Shown here in pieces: positions 34,103 to 44,235 of a stretch of DNA of 64,000 nt (positions within the stretch are counted from its first letter, which is position 1; every line of letters starts with the position of its first letter). Origin of the DNA: Loripinus fragilis (Eukaryota; Mollusca; Bivalvia; Lucinida; Lucinidae); the NCBI GenBank assembly GCA_964019695.1, contig OZ026522.1, forward strand, positions 15,312,687 to 15,376,686, written 5' to 3'. The notes under the pieces are model-generated. The model searched no databases. It was given only the letters and a program-made list of their open reading frames with translations, and was not told the origin of the DNA. The position numbers and the translations under genes were made by a program.

Positions 34103-34530
34103 ATTTATAGCGGTATTTGGATCATCTATCCCCCATCAATTAGAAAAAACGTTATCAAATTTGGACCCCTCTGACAAAACTTTCTGGATCTGCGCATGAG
34201 CATTATTCGATGGCCATGGATGGTTTTATAGATCGCAACACTTTCTTCCCAATTGCATGGGGCTAGTTTCATTAATATGGCCCGAAAGTTCCACAAATCG
34301 GGAAGTTCCAGACAAATAAAATGAGGTTCATTGTGAAACACTTCCCAAACACATGGCCTTTACTCAAATGCCCTTTGTTGATAAAGAAATGAATACAATT
34401 ATAAGCTAATCCAAAAACGGCGGCCTAAAATTCTATCCGAGTTATACGGGTCTCACTAGACTTCATGGTCGTCGCCTACCCGATGTATGGCCTAAAACAT
34501 TTTTCTGTTTGTTTATCCATACGAGGCAGT

Positions 34531-34724
34531 TCACGAGGAAAACACTTGAAGTTCAGCAATAGATAGGACGCCCTCTCCCCTGCGCTGTATCTTAAGACGT
34601 TTACCGACCAGAGGCTCTTTACAAGTGATTTCATTTACGGCGCCAGGGGGCGCAACCTCGCTCCCAATACTTCCGCACAACTTGTCGTCCACTGTGACGT
34701 CGAAATTACTCATCTGGCTGGTAT
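34531..34724 (-). CDS. Secreted fucolectin-like (F5/8C-type) lectin, terminal exon
   Basis: This exon encodes the C-terminal half of a galactose-binding-like jelly-roll domain: SNFDVTVDDKLCGSIGSE, PGAVNEITCKEPLVGKRLKI and GVLSIAELQVF. The fold's usual ending is a V-x-I-x-x-x-x-LxIxEVEVY-like strand pair, which this matches; the two Cys are placed as in fucolectins. It opens at a clean acceptor (TCTGCTTTTCAG, AG at 34726-34725) and begins with two bases completing a Gly/Asp-type split codon. That phase matches the exon at 39005-38888 exactly and gives ...ITIAFMIQIDTSQMSNFDV. It closes with TGA. In animals such lectins are extracellular sugar binders, often immune; that role here is inferred from the family. 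Confidence 0.75.
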
Positions 34725-34922
34725 CTGAAAAGCAGATGAATGAATATAAAATGTAAAATAATTACTTTTCATTGAATAACAAATACTTTTTAATTGATAC
34801 ACTTTTGATAATGGGTCAAGGCTTGTAGCTTCTGTCGTCCGCAAACTGTGCACTGAGGCAAAATCACTGGACTATATTAAAATATTAGTGCACGGACACT
34901 ATATTGAATATATGATCCGTGG

Positions 34923-35281
34923 TATGAGCCGCTACATCATCGGCGATTTCCTACGATGTGGTATAAGCGATCAGCAAAAGGTTAGACCAGCCAGCGCACA
35001 TGCGCTTTCTGATCAGAGACTTTGCTAGTCGCTTGAATATTCTCTGAATATTAAGCTACTGACCGAACATCATTTGGAGTGGTATGTGCGACCATCAAAG
35101 GGTCAGACCAGCCTGTGCACAGGCGCAGTCTGATCAGAGCCTTTGCTAGTCGCTTGAATATTCTGTGAATATTAAGCTACTGACCGAACATCATTTGGTG
35201 TTTCTAAGCTTAAAAGGAGGCTTGTCTGAGTCTATTCATGTCAGAATGCCACATTGTTGGAAATCACATGTCGTGGCTCAT
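34923..35281. mobile_element. MITE family B (copy 2) with internal tandem duplication
   Basis: The ends are TATGAGCCGC and the complementary CGTGGCTCATA. The core module (AGACCAGCC...GCGCA..TCTGATCAGAG, CTTTGCTAGTCGCTTGAATA, TGACCGAACATCATTTGG) appears twice, at about 34960-35075 and 35085-35205. It lies in the lectin gene's intron. Confidence 0.8.
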
Positions 35282-35414
35282 ATGCATAAGTTTACCGAGC
35301 TTCCACGGCTTTTGGTGTACATTTACAGTTAAGTCTATATTACCTAATTTGAAGCCAAGATTTCTCCAGTGATAATCTTATACAGCTCTACAGATGCTAT
35401 TGCTGTAATTGTTC

Positions 35415-35740
35415 TCCAGGATCCAAAATTACAACGCCCCTTAACGTTAAAGACGGCCTTCATGACCTTAGTTGTTGTTTTGATTTGATTCATTAGGTCT
35501 CATCAACAATCTTTCAGTTAAACAGGGACGGGTCTTCCTGGGTTGAACCAGTACTATGCTAGGATAAATGTGTCTTGCTCAAGGACCACAAAGCAGTGAC
35601 GCCGTTGAGGTTCGAACCCATGGCCCCTCGGTCTCGAGTCAAGCACTCTACCACTGAGCCACTGCGCTCCCTTCATGACCTTAGTAAAGTATAAATATTT
35701 TAGTGTTAAATAAAAAGAATGCCAGGATCTATGCAGTAAA
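35415..35740 (-). mobile_element. SINE (copy 3) inserted in a half MITE, with 16-bp target-site duplication
   Basis: The SINE body occupies 35473-35669 on the minus strand (GGAGCGCAGTGGCTCAGTGG head, intact A box, B box GGTTCGAACC, AATCAAATCAAAAC tail). CCTTCATGACCTTAGT flanks it at 35457-35472 and 35670-35685, a textbook LINE-mediated duplication. The flanking sequence (AATTACAACGCCCC ... ACGTTAAAGACGG and TAAATATTTTAGTG) is one end of the MITE family at 33347-33607. Confidence 0.92.
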
Positions 35741-35900
35741 TATGAGCCGCGACAATACGTGCAGTCTGATATCAGTGCCTTTGCTATTCGCTTGTATATT
35801 CTATGACTGTTAAGCTCCTGACCGAACATCATTTGGAGTTTCTAAGCTAAAAAGGAGGCTGAGTCTGCGCTTGTCAAATTATTATTGGAAATCACATGGT
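35741..35900. mobile_element. MITE family B (copy 3, deleted)
   Basis: It starts TATGAGCCGCGACA, retains TTGCTATTCGCTTGTATATT, GACCGAACATCATTTGGAGT and ATTGGAAATCACATG, and lacks part of both ends. Confidence 0.7.
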
Positions 35901-36094
35901 CTAAAGTTTATTGTGGCCTATAGAGTACATGAAATAATTTTGATTATAATAAGTTTGAAACCTAAAAATCATTACTCAACTAAGGACTTAACTTTAAAGA
36001 ACCGATATAATTTTTGGCGAACAAAGTAGTTTAAAGTTTACACCAAAATTTGAGCGGCAGTTCAGCAGCCACTATTTTTTGTGTAAATTTACAT

Positions 36095-36335
36095 TGGCGT
36101 AGCACCCATTATGCAGGTTACGCACGTGCGTTATAAATATAGTAACGTAATTAAAGGGAGGTCACTTAATTTGATAAAAGCGATTTTCCCTACTATTAGG
36201 AACTGCTCATAAAGGAAAGAATTCGCTCCCTCAGGGCAGGGAGCGAATTTCTTTCCTTTATGAGAAGTTCACAATTTAAAAATGGACGCAATTGAAGAGA
36301 ATCATTGCTTGATCCAGTAGTCTCCCTTTGATGTG
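36095..36335. mobile_element. Hairpin MITE family F (copy 1)
   Basis: AAAGGGAGGTCACTTAATTT near 36153 and AGTAGTCTCCCTTTGATGTG near 36316 form inverted ends. The centre is a strong hairpin at 36201-36269 (AACTGCTCATAAAGGAAAGA against its complement, loop near TCAGGGCA). The leader GTAGCACCCATTATGCAGGT is shared with the second copy. Confidence 0.75.
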
Positions 36336-36699
36336 CGTCACTTTTTCGGCGTTCTGGCTGCGTCATTGATTTATGCTTTAATTTTACAATGCGTCTGCAC
36401 CACGTTTACTTACTGCAATGGCTACAGTCTGTCCGTGTCCGTGACCATATCTTCACTCTTGCTACAATCACGCGGTCGCACCACTGCATGGCCCACCAGG
36501 GACTTAAACTATGTCCGGTGTGAGAATAAACAGCAAAGTTACCATCTACCGCTCGTGCTGCCGGATGATTTGGGCTAGGCCACTCTGAAATCTGGTAAAC
36601 CGCTTTGTAGTTTGTGGCGATATTTTCAGTCGGTCCGGGTACTAAAAACGGTGGTCCTATAAAGAGAAATAATTGTGAATTTTAAAAATATATTTAGAC

Positions 36700-37720
36700 A
36701 AGGGGTGGAACACGGGATTTGTGACGTCATCGCACGTCATTGTAAAAACATTGTGACAGCGGCCATATTGCAGCTAGTATCCAATTAGATGATAGAATGT
36801 GTCTATTTAAGAGGTAAGCCAAATAAACTGACGTCAACAAAAACGCCTCACTCATTATCTCCAATTTCTAAGCGATGTTATACAGAAATGAACAGCCACG
36901 TATGGCTTCTTTATGCAACTGTTGAACGAGGTTGGAAAATGACTTAAATTTGATATGCAGGTGACGCGTTATTCTGATGACGTCATACAGGTTCAACGTA
37001 CGTACACATGACGGCATTATTCATCAATCGCTTATGATTTCAATTCGATTTTGCACCCAGTTTGTGCCGTTAACATTTTGCCAAACCATGAACAAATTTT
37101 GGATCAATTTTTCAAGAAGCCGTGCTAAGCTTGCGAGCAATAACTTTATAAAATTATGACGTCATATTAAAGAAAATGTAAGGTCCTTTTATGAAACTTG
37201 CCAATATTCTCGTTTTGTTTTAAATAATGGTAAAAAATGATAAGGGGCACGTTAGCTAATGTACAAAGAATATGCCTACATAAAGTAACGCCATTTAAGA
37301 TGAGCTGTCTGATCAGTCTTAAAGATATTTACGTTTACTCCTGGATGAGGCTTTTTTGTTAACGTCAGTATATGATTAGTGTAGGGGTCGTACTTTTTGC
37401 AGTTGTGTTGGTAACAAATGCACTGTATGTACTGTAATCTGGTAAAACAAAAGGTTAGACACAGACAAATGCCGTTTTGAGAGTTGACACAATGATCCAA
37501 TTTAAACACTCGTGTCTAATTATAATAAAAGGCCATCGAGTAGCGCTTGGTCCCGAAAGTTAAAAACCTTAAATTATATGAGCCGTGGGCTAGCGCACGA
37601 AATGGTTGCTTGCTTTTACAACTTAGAGTCTTATAGAGAAAGAAGCAAAAAACTTATATTTCCAATACAATTTTCAATATGGCTGCGCCCTTACTGTAAC
37701 AAATATGACGTCACAAGTCA
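36700..37720. promoter_or_regulatory. Region with four perfect CRE palindromes (TGACGTCA)
   Basis: TGACGTCA occurs at 36722-36729, 36978-36985, 37157-37164 and 37706-37713, about 1 kb in all, inside the lectin gene's intron. CRE is the known site of CREB/ATF factors. No transcription start is identifiable, and TGACGT-rich repeats are frequent elsewhere in the window, so a regulatory role is only possible. I see no exon in this stretch. Confidence 0.3.
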
Positions 37721-37809
37721 CGTGTTTCCCTACCTTGATAGACCATCAAATGTATTTAAGTGATTTGCCATTGAATCTAAAGCATTAACCTAATAACCAT
37801 AATATTGAA

Positions 37810-38050
37810 ACCATTGGCCTAGCACCCAATTTAGCAGGTAACGCACGTGCGAAATAAAAATAGTAACATTCAAGGGAGGTAACTTAATGTGATAAAGGTG
37901 ATTTTCCATACTATAAGGAAAAAATTGCTCATAATTCGCTCCATCTGGGAGCAAATTATTTCCTTTTAGAGAAGTTACCATTTTGAAAAGAGACGCAATT
38001 GAAAAGAATCATTGTTTGATCCAGTAATCCCCCTTTGATGTGCGTAACTA
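37810..38050. mobile_element. Hairpin MITE family F (copy 2)
   Basis: TAGCACCCAATTTAGCAGGT, CAAGGGAGGTAACTTAATGT and AGTAATCCCCCTTTGATGTG repeat the order of 36095-36335. The central hairpin is eroded (AATTCGCTCCATCTGGGAGC). Confidence 0.72.
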
Positions 38051-38317
38051 CAGTGCTAATAAACATAATACTGAACATGTACCAGTCAGAAGCTCGTATA
38101 ATGTAAGGGCCAAGTTCTCAAAGTGCGCTTAAAAGAGTACATGTGGTACCTACCATGAAGTACTGTGTATCCGAACGACTTGCGTTTGGGTATCGATATT
38201 TTATTACGTTTCTTTTTCTCTTCTTAGCCATATTTAGAACCTTTAGAATGACCCTCAAGCGAATGACAGCATGGATGTATACCGTTTAGTATATATCCCG
38301 ACCAAAGAATGATCATG

Positions 38318-38361
38318 CTTGTCACCGCCCCCCGCCCCCCCCCCCCCCCCCCCCCCCCCGT
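38318..38361 (+). repeat. Poly-C tract of about 35 bases
   Basis: An interrupted homopolymer, CACCGCCCCCCGC followed by an uninterrupted C run to 38359. It recalls the poly-C end of the 45.2/57.9 kb elements, but no matching partner is adjacent. Confidence 0.8.
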
Positions 38362-38511
38362 GGAATTTAAGGCATATTGTCTTTTTTCACAGCAGTTCTG
38401 CACGAGTAAGACTTGTCTGTAGCTGAATTTATATCTGTGCAAGTTGCTTTATAGTTTGAGACACATCGGATACACCGCAGAACCTCGAACATTCGAACTT
38501 CTGGTCTTTTG

Positions 38512-38640
38512 AAGTATACTCGCCAATTTGAAATAAATTTCGGACACACTTGGTTGAGAGAAAAGGACCTTTCCACGTTCTACATGTATTTCAATATTTG
38601 TCTTTAATAACATATGATTTGTGTGCGTAAAAGAAACGTC
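38512..38640 (+). repeat. Dispersed repeat, partner of 10074-10187
   Basis: TATACTCGCCAATTTGAAAT ... AATAACATATGATTTGTGTG is the second copy of the repeat flanking the GT92 stop-codon MITE. Here it lies in the lectin intron without that MITE beside it. Confidence 0.6.
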
Positions 38641-38887
38641 TCCAATTGAGACGGTTCTTCGTATGTTTGATAGAACAAAATCATGATAAAAGTCCATTTT
38701 CGGGGTTATATATTATGTGCCTACCTTCCTATAATTCGAATTACTTTTAAATAAACTCCTTGTCCCGAGGAATTCGAATTTACGAGATTCAACTGTACTG
38801 TACACGTAGTTAGAGACTTGCTGACTTATTACTGGAGTACCTCACCTTCTGTGTCTCAAATAGTTATTCAAAATACTGCAGACTTAC

Positions 38888-39005
38888 CAATCTGAATCAT
38901 AAATGCGATCGTAATGGAATGACTAGGATCAATTTGCGCCCTGTACATACAACTGGGCTCTGTTACTTGCAAGGCGGCCTTATGTGAGCCCGTGGTTGCA
39001 GGCCG
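38888..39005 (-). CDS. Fucolectin-like lectin, internal exon
   Basis: This encodes 39 residues, RPATTGSHKAALQV...CMYRAQIDPSHSITIAFMIQI, ending one base into the next codon before a strong donor (ATTG|GTAAGT, donor at 38887). Joined to 34724 it continues in frame into the jelly-roll C-terminal half. The upstream boundary is a good acceptor (TTTTACTCCCCAG, AG at 39007-39006), so the readable frame starts in phase 0. Exon 1's donor leaves one extra base, so a direct exon 1 to exon 2 join would shift into a stop after about eight codons. An overlooked tiny exon, a different donor, a one-base assembly error or a dead allele could explain this. Confidence 0.65.
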
Positions 39006-39141
39006 CTGGGGAGTAAAAGAAAGATTAACATGATTAAACAATTAAACAATCTATGCTCCATTGTCTTCTTCCCTACAAATCATTGAACATTGTCTGCTGA
39101 ACAGCTTTGTCCGACCTTTTATTAGAAAAACAAACACCTAC

Positions 39142-39418
39142 CTTCAATTGACTGCTCCAGTTTCGTAAGTTCTGTCTTCATCGTGGTCTTGTATTCCCTG
39201 AATTCAGTTTTGAGCATCTGCAGCTCCCCAGTAATCTGTTGTGAAAACTCTTTAAACTGGTCTGACATTAGGCCGCTAGAATGGTCCAATTTTACCACTT
39301 TTTCAAGCAGCTTTTCTTGGAAGTCGAATTGTGAGCATTTGGGTTCGGTATTGTAGCCGTTAGAACCGGAAGCACCTACAAACACCAGCCAAGATATCAA
39401 TAAAGGGAGATGATCCAT
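39142..39418 (-). CDS. Fucolectin-like lectin, exon 1 (signal peptide and coiled coil)
   Basis: The ATG at 39418-39416 starts MDHLPLLISWLVFVGASGSN, a convincing signal peptide. It is followed by a single Cys (EPKCSQF) and a heptad-like stretch (KLLEKVVKLD ... QMLKTEFREYKTTMKTELTKLEQSIE) predicted to coil. Many bivalve secreted lectins and C1q-like proteins share this layout of signal peptide, coiled-coil stalk and C-terminal recognition domain. The exon ends GAAG|GTAGGT (donor at 39141), phase 1. The stalk would multimerise the lectin. A one-base phase conflict with the next exon is described there. Confidence 0.72.
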
Positions 39419-39679
39419 TTCCTTTAACAAACACCTTGATTGTGACTTCACATGTGTATTCAAATTTTAAACCAAACGAGCTACTTTTTAAGTAGTGTCC
39501 TAGATTTCCGTACTTACAAGTTACATGTATCATATCCGCTCTAAGCTAGTATTTTGATCGTTCTTGATGAGTAGGTGATGATCAAGGGTTTAAAACTCGA
39601 GCCACTTGAAACAAAAATGAGTGAGCCGTTGTAAAGCGCAGTACATGTATTGCTATGGGTTATTCTTAGATGTGTCACA

Positions 39680-39760
39680 GCAAGCAAAATAAAGCGAGCC
39701 ACCATCAGCGAGCCATTATCATTCAAATGGCGTTTTACTGGTGGGCTAATAGTGGCCCGA
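39680..39760. repeat. Eroded hairpin related to 34035-34102
   Basis: GAGCCACCATCAGCGAGCCA ... GGTGGGCTAATAGTGGCCC keeps partial pairing and sequence likeness to the 34 kb hairpin. Confidence 0.55.
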
Positions 39761-39859
39761 TATTCATGCTGACTTATTTGCTACATTTTTTACCATTAAG
39801 ACTTGTTTTTTAGAAGCGCCGGGGATATTTTGTCCGTCCGTCCATCCGTCCGTTGTGCT

Positions 39860-40455
39860 ATCTAAAACTTGATGAGTGACACACTCAAATATGTGAAGTA
39901 CCGTTGTGTAAAAGTACTTATATTTTACCCTCTCCCAACCAGGGTCACTGGCTATTAGTGTGGCTCGCTATAAACTGTGCATTTGCATTTCTAGTTTGCT
40001 ATGGGTTGGTCTTAGATGCGTAATACACAGCAAGCATATGTGAGGTACCGTTGTTTAAAACTACTTATATATTTACCCTCTCCCAACCAGGGTCACTGGC
40101 TATTAGAGTGGCTCTTTATTGACGGTACGTTTGCAGTTCTAGTTTGCTATGGGTTGGTCTTAGATGTGTAATACACAGCAAGCATATGTGAGGTACCGTT
40201 GTGTAAAAGTACTTATATTTTACCCTCTCCCAACAAGGGTCACTGGCTATTAGTGTGGCTCGCTAAGGACTGTGCATTTGCATTTCTAGTTTGCTATGGG
40301 TTGGTCTTAGATGCGTAATACACAGCAAGCATATATGAGGTACCGTTGTGCAAAAGTACTTATATTTTACCCTCTCCCAACCAGGGTCACTGGGGAGAGT
40401 TCAAAAGTTATTAGAGTGGCTCGCCATGGACTGCGCATTTGCATTTCTAGTTTTT
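39860..40455 (+). repeat. Tandem repeat, ~147-bp unit, about 3.5 copies
   Basis: GCTATGGGTTGGTCTTAGAT recurs at 39998, 40146 and 40293 (steps of 148 and 147). Between copies run TGAGGTACCGTTGTGTAAAA, TTTACCCTCTCCCAACCAGG and TCACTGGCTATTAG. A degraded partial unit precedes them from 39652. The period equals one nucleosome core length. A 107-aa open frame across the last unit is not conserved in the others. Confidence 0.88.
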
Positions 40456-40946
40456 TTTTGTGTGTGTGTGTTTTTGCGTTATTAATTAATAACAGGACTT
40501 TTGTTGGACCTGATTTTGGTCCAGTTGTGGCAAAGGTTATTAGCAGACGACAGGAGCTGATAAACGAAACTAATGACCGTCAACATTTCATGTTACTATC
40601 TCTATATCCATCTATATTGGTATTTCCGGAATGATAATGCCCCTCCTGTTCCAGTTACAAGTCAAGCTATCAAGAAAAGCAATTTGATTTATTTGTGTAA
40701 GTTCAGCATGTGAACCTCACTTTCGATAGCTAGCTTGTGACACACTGGATTCGATGTCTCGATTGTTTCTTTATTTCATATCAAAATATATATTGAGGGT
40801 ACATCATGTTCATGTACCCACAACGTATGTTTGGTAGAAATAAAAACAATATAAAACACTTATTTAAGCCAAAAATACGTTCAAACCAACTCATTTCAGC
40901 TAGCACTATGGATAATCGAAATGCACTTTTGTCCAATTAATCATGT
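40456..40946. other. No gene seen
   Basis: A TG run near 40450-40475, then AT-rich sequence without exon features. Confidence 0.4.
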
Positions 40947-41110
40947 TTGATTATGTCCCAGTCATCAACTATTCGGTTAAGTTGGGACGGGTCTTCCTGG
41001 GTTGAAAAAGTACTAAGCAAGGATTCATGTGTCTTGCTCAATGAAACAACGAAGTGACGACGGTGAGGCTCGGACGCACAACCCCTCGATCACTGAGACA
41101 CTGCGCTCCT
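40947..41110 (-). mobile_element. tRNA-derived SINE (copy 4, degraded)
   Basis: The minus strand keeps GGAGCGCAGTGTCTCAGTG, lacks about 20 bp between the A and B boxes, and retains the body (AACCCAGGAAGACCCGTCCC) and a decayed tail. Confidence 0.78.
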
Positions 41111-41317
41111 AAAATCAAGCTGATCAGAGTAAACTGTACCCTGCGTTGCCATGCGCTTTATATAGAAAAACACAAAATCAAGGAAATCGTACATTTACTT
41201 GCGATCGTATTCATATCTGCATCAAGGAGAACAATGTGCTTTCTAGGACGTTGACACGGACAGTTATGACTTACGGTAGTACCCAAGCAAACACCTAACT
41301 CCAAAACATCGCCGGCT

Positions 41318-41355
41318 CAACGTCGATGCGACGTAATGACGTCGCATCGACGTTG
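41318..41355. repeat. Perfect 38-bp palindrome built on CGTCGATGCGACG
   Basis: CAACGTCGATGCGACG pairs perfectly with CGTCGCATCGACGTTG across the six-base centre TAATGA. A related but broken version, AACGACGTCGATGCAGCGTA, lies at 6405-6430 at the outer edge of the foldback. Confidence 0.8.
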
Positions 41356-41702
41356 AACAGACGTTGTTTTCACGTTGTGTGTCTACTGAGACAGATTTGC
41401 TCGTCGTAAAGTAATCTAACATGTAGGTCTTTAGTTACCCACTGAGCGGCGTGAGCGCACAACAAAGACTCTGATCAGTCTAGGTGGATGCCCCGGCTGA
41501 CCTGCAACTGAGTCTTCACTCTGCACACACCTTTAGTTAGTTTTGTTACGTCAAGGCTCAATTATATTTAACAGCTTATTCAGTTTGCAAGAGTATGTCC
41601 TTACATTTAGAAGCGCATTTTGGGCTGCTAATTTACTACAAAAACTCTTAAAAAGGCCATTGATATAAAAAAAATTCGCAGATATTTTTTTATAAATTGT
41701 GT

Positions 41703-41880
41703 TTGTTTGTTTGTGTTGATGCTTTACGTCCCAGTCAACAATTTTTCAGTCATCTCGCGACCATTTCCTGGCTTCCCGGTTTCACGGTACCCATACTAAG
41801 CAGCGTATAAAGTGTCCTGCTCAATGACACAACACAGTGACTCCCGTGAGTCTCGAACTAGCATTACGACCCTGGCCTAC
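41703..41880 (-). mobile_element. tRNA-derived SINE-related fragment (copy 5, very diverged)
   Basis: GATGCTTTACGTCCCAGTCA ... TTTTTCAGTCATC and GACACAACACAGTGACTCCC keep the body's order, but the head is not intact. Confidence 0.6.
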
Positions 41881-42189
41881 ATTTTTCAACAATGGGCTGG
41901 GACGCTATGCTTGTCTTTGGCTGGTTCCACTATGACTCTGATTGTCTATGGCTCAATAGCTCTTTCCTTTGTTTCACGCATTAAGTAAAATTAATTTGAC
42001 TGTTACCCTGTGATGATACAAAGCATAAGTAAGCTAGGAAGACTCCATGTGAGCTAAACGAGTTTGTTACAACAACAACAACAAGAATTGTGACCAAGAT
42101 TTGTTCAGCGAAATATATCTAAACCTCACAGTGGCCTTTTACGGCAGGGATTATGTTTGAGTTATTGAATCATTGATTGTTGATTCTTA

Positions 42190-42325
42190 CAAGCGGCAAT
42201 CGAAAACGCTCTTAACGGACGCGGATCAAAAATAGCTAGATACAGTGTTTTCGACAAATGGCAATCGGAAACTCTGCTTCTGACTATTTTTGATCTACAT
42301 TCGTCGATAGAATTAACGGTTTGCA
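42190..42325. mobile_element. MITE family G fragment
   Basis: GCGGCAATCGAAAACGCTCT and GGCAATCGGAAACTCTGC with CGCGGATCAAAAATAGCTAG match the intact copies at 44236 and 44770. Confidence 0.65.
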
Positions 42326-42519
42326 ATGTGTGTTGGGTTTTTGTGTGTGATGTAGATATGCGTGTGTTTCCAGCTTTACAATCACATGCTCGGATCCAGA
42401 TTTTTTCATCAACGTATTTCACAGAGGCCGTACGGACTCCCGAGTGGTCCGATTCTCGAGGGGGGTCCGTACCAGTATTTCTAAATAAGGTCACTTGTGA
42501 TTAATCAGGGGATTCGGTC

Positions 42520-42660
42520 CCCTGTCTTCACTCTCGATCCGTCCATAGGAAGAGGGAACTGGTTGCTTTACTTCATACTTCAATTTTATTCGTATTTGTG
42601 TTTTTTGTCTCTTCCTCGCGGTGCCATTTGTTGGTCTGTGGTCTGTGATTGTGGTCATAC
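42520..42660 (+). repeat. Partial repeat D
   Basis: AACTGGTTGCTTTACTTC ... CTCTTCCTCGCGGTG ... GGTCTGTGATTGTGGT follows the second half of 9155-9400. Confidence 0.55.
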
Positions 42661-42777
42661 TCTCTTGTCGTTTTGGATTGTCCTGGACGTAAATAATCAA
42701 ATCAAACAAAAATATCTAGCTATTGCATGTACATGCAGATAAGCATTTTCTATTGTATTCTTTTCTTAACTTTAGTA

Positions 42778-42972
42778 TGGTGGCTCAGTGGTAGAGTGCT
42801 TGACTCGAGACCGAGGAGCCGTGGGTTCGAGTTCCAACGGCGTCACTGCGTTGTGGTCATTGAGCAAGACACATTTATCCTTGCTTAGTACTGGTACAAC
42901 CCAGGGAGACCCGTCCCTGTTTAACTGAAAGATTATTGATAGGACGTAAAGAATCAATCAAACAAACAAACA
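42778..42972 (+). mobile_element. tRNA-derived SINE (copy 6)
   Basis: The A box TGGCTCAGTGG (42781-42791) and B box GGTTCGAGTTCC (42824-42835) are both intact, followed by the family body and an AATCAATCAAACAAACAAAC tail. Of the copies here it has one of the best-preserved Pol III promoters. Confidence 0.9.
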
Positions 42973-43204
42973 ATGAATATGGTGTCAATGTATTCGTTTA
43001 TAATGAATTTACACAATAGTTGTTCTTGGGAAGCTGGGTCAAGAGGTAGGGAACATACTTTTAACGAAAGACATTGAAGTGCCTCGATTTGTTTATTTAC
43101 AATCGGAAGTTTAACTGCAGAAGTTTTAACTGCAATAGTGTGCAGACATACTGATGCTGATCAGATAGATCGAATAAGATAATGCATAACCCTTGGCTCT
43201 GCGC

Positions 43205-43500
43205 TATGTGAGTCCGTCCGTCTGTCCATCCGTCCGTCCGTCCGTCCGTCCGTCCATAGTTAGTTAGTTTAAAAAATGCTTATAACTCTTGAGCCACATG
43301 GTATTTTTAATAATAGTTTGCATGCATATGCATGTCAACATTCCCTAATCATTGGCATGCGAAATCACATTTTTTGATGGACGAGGGTTCGCTGAGCATC
43401 AGTCCAGTTGTGGTCAGTTAGTGAAAATGCTCATAACTCTTGAACTTTATGGGATATTTGGATCACATTTTGCATACTTATTTATTGTCCAGTCACTCAA
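43205..43500 (+). repeat. (TCCG)n microsatellite heading an interspersed repeat
   Basis: About eleven TCCG/TCTG/TCCA tetramers (43208-43257) are followed by TGCTTATAACTCTTGAGCCA and, again near 43428, TGCTCATAACTCTTGAACTT, a small internal duplication. The ~140-aa open frame that begins nearby has no recognisable domain. Confidence 0.65.
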
Positions 43501-43823
43501 ATGTTGCATACTAATACATTTTAACATTTATTTACCGAGACACAGGTATGCAAAACGGCGACTGGGTTTCGCCAAGAAAAATGTCACTCTGAACATTTTT
43601 TTCATAAATCCCCAAAAACGTAAGTCAGTACCCTCCAAAATTATGGGTCAGCAGAATTGGCCATCTTATAAGAGTGCATGTATAAATAAAATCAACGAAG
43701 GTTACTCTTTAAACTATGACTTCTTATTGAATTTGAAAACGTGTTGGCCACGAACACCAAAATCTCATTAACTGTCTTGATGATTGATTACGTGTTTAAC
43801 TCAAATCAATGAAGGTCCATCTT

Positions 43824-43973
43824 TTATTGAATCAAAAATCCTGCTGGCCACGGATCTATCAGTCGGAACACCTCTGGTGGAGGGCTGATGGGTCCAACAC
43901 GAAGAGAATCAAATACGTGGGCAGAAAACAACTGTGGGGGTACACGTAATATGTATGACCTTGTTGAGCAAAC
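43824..43973 (-). other. Possible 3'-terminal exon, copy 1 of 3
   Basis: After an acceptor-like CTCTGTTTCAG the minus strand reads VCSTRSYILRVPPQLFSAHV, then FDSLRVGPISPPPEVFRLID, and a TAA stop. Two further copies (44519-44684 and 45815-45979) keep the acceptor and most residues. I do not recognise the product, and an alternative is that this is a non-coding tandem repeat whose frame happens to be open. Confidence 0.35.
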
Positions 43974-43994
43974 CTGAAACAGAGGAAGAAACGA

Positions 43995-44191
43995 ATTTGA
44001 GCTGCAGCATGAGATTTCCAACAATTTGACAGTTTGACAAGTGTAGACTCGGACGAGCCTGTGCAGCCTTCTTTTAAGCTTAGAAACTTCAAATGCTGTT
44101 CAGTCAGGAGCTTAACAATCATAGAAATCTGAGGCTTTGCTGGTCGTACATACCACATTGTTGGAAATCTCATGCACTAGCTCATTTATAG
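43995..44191. mobile_element. MITE family B (copy 4) inserted in block copy 1
   Basis: TTGAGCTGCAGCATGAGATT...CCAACAATTTGACAG at the left and CCACATTGTTGG...CATGCACTAGCTCA at the right. The sister block at about 44708 reads ACGAATTTATAGTGATTG without it, so this is a dated insertion with a 2-4 bp duplication. Confidence 0.85.
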
Positions 44192-44235
44192 TGATTGTAG
44201 TTTACATCCAAACTGATTCTGATCATGCAGTTATG

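Noticed and set aside
36700..37164. CRE cluster as a promoter of the lectin gene
   Set aside because: It lies inside the gene's intron, between its exons, and TGACGTCA-like sequence is widespread in repeats of this window. It is kept only as a low-confidence site cluster.
42781..42840. tRNA gene
   Set aside because: A and B boxes are present, but the sequence lacks a foldable anticodon arm and continues into a SINE body repeated seven times.
43352..43771. 139-aa open frame
   Set aside because: It lies in an interspersed repeat with internal duplication. Composition is non-protein-like and no domain is seen.
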